Of a stretch of DNA of 5,885 nucleotides, positions 5,860 through 5,885 are shown in pieces. Numbering within the stretch: position 1 is the stretch's first letter; each line of letters starts with the position of its first letter. Position numbers and translations under genes: made by a program. The notes under the pieces were generated by a model. That model was not told the DNA's origin. It saw only the letters and a list, made by a program, of their open reading frames with translations, and made no database searches. Source of the DNA: an uncultured Eubacteriales bacterium (GTDB lineage: Bacteria; Bacillota; Clostridia; UBA1381; UBA9506); contig UQYH01000128.1 of assembly GCA_900545185.1 (NCBI GenBank), positions 1 to 5,885 of the forward strand, given 5' to 3'.

Positions 5860-5885
5860 TCGTTACTCAATGTAAATGTAAAAAT

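Noticed and set aside
1..5885. A CRISPR array, insertion sequence or prophage
   Set aside because: No regularly spaced repeats, transposase, integrase, long terminal inverted repeats or phage genes are seen on either strand.

Overview
The window reads as chromosomal DNA of an anaerobic Firmicute, most likely a gut-type member of the Clostridia. This is inferred from protein style: a copper ATPase with an HMA domain at each end, a small 'MMCGMC' HMA protein ending in a Lys/Phe-rich tail, and a cytosolic GH29 fucosidase. Strong Shine-Dalgarno sites and a sigma-A-type promoter agree. No rRNA, complete tRNA, CRISPR array, insertion sequence or integrase is visible, so a species cannot be named.

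Layout. (1) Positions 1-2728, plus strand: a copper-efflux unit. It holds copA, whose 5' end lies outside the window, and 31 nt later a small HMA-domain metallochaperone-like gene. A strong intrinsic terminator (2761-2810) closes it. (2) Positions 2811-2981: a short convergent intergenic segment. It carries a minus-strand open frame that looks like decayed coding sequence, a cluster of small palindromes, and a hairpin with a tRNA T-arm-like loop that overlaps the next gene's stop codon. (3) Positions 4739-2982, minus strand: a GH29 alpha-L-fucosidase with an extra C-terminal beta-sandwich-like module. It has its own clear promoter (TTGACG, 18 nt, TATAAT) and a GGAGG ribosome site. (4) Positions 5859-4987, minus strand: a ten-helix EamA/DMT-family transporter, visibly more AT-rich than the rest, with its own terminator-like hairpin at 4939-4970.

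Function. The copA/HMA pair fits one job: the small protein would hand Cu(I) to the ATPase, which exports it. The fucosidase would release fucose in the cytoplasm from imported fucosylated glycans. The transporter has no recognisable substrate; because of its terminator and the fucosidase promoter, I do not assign the two to one operon.

I see no convincing new multi-gene system. The points most worth a second look are the orphan coding-like remnant and T-arm-like hairpin at 2862-2988, the alternative hairpins and small open frame between the transporter and fucosidase genes (4815-4974), and the Shine-Dalgarno-like sequence inside copA just before its C-terminal HMA domain.
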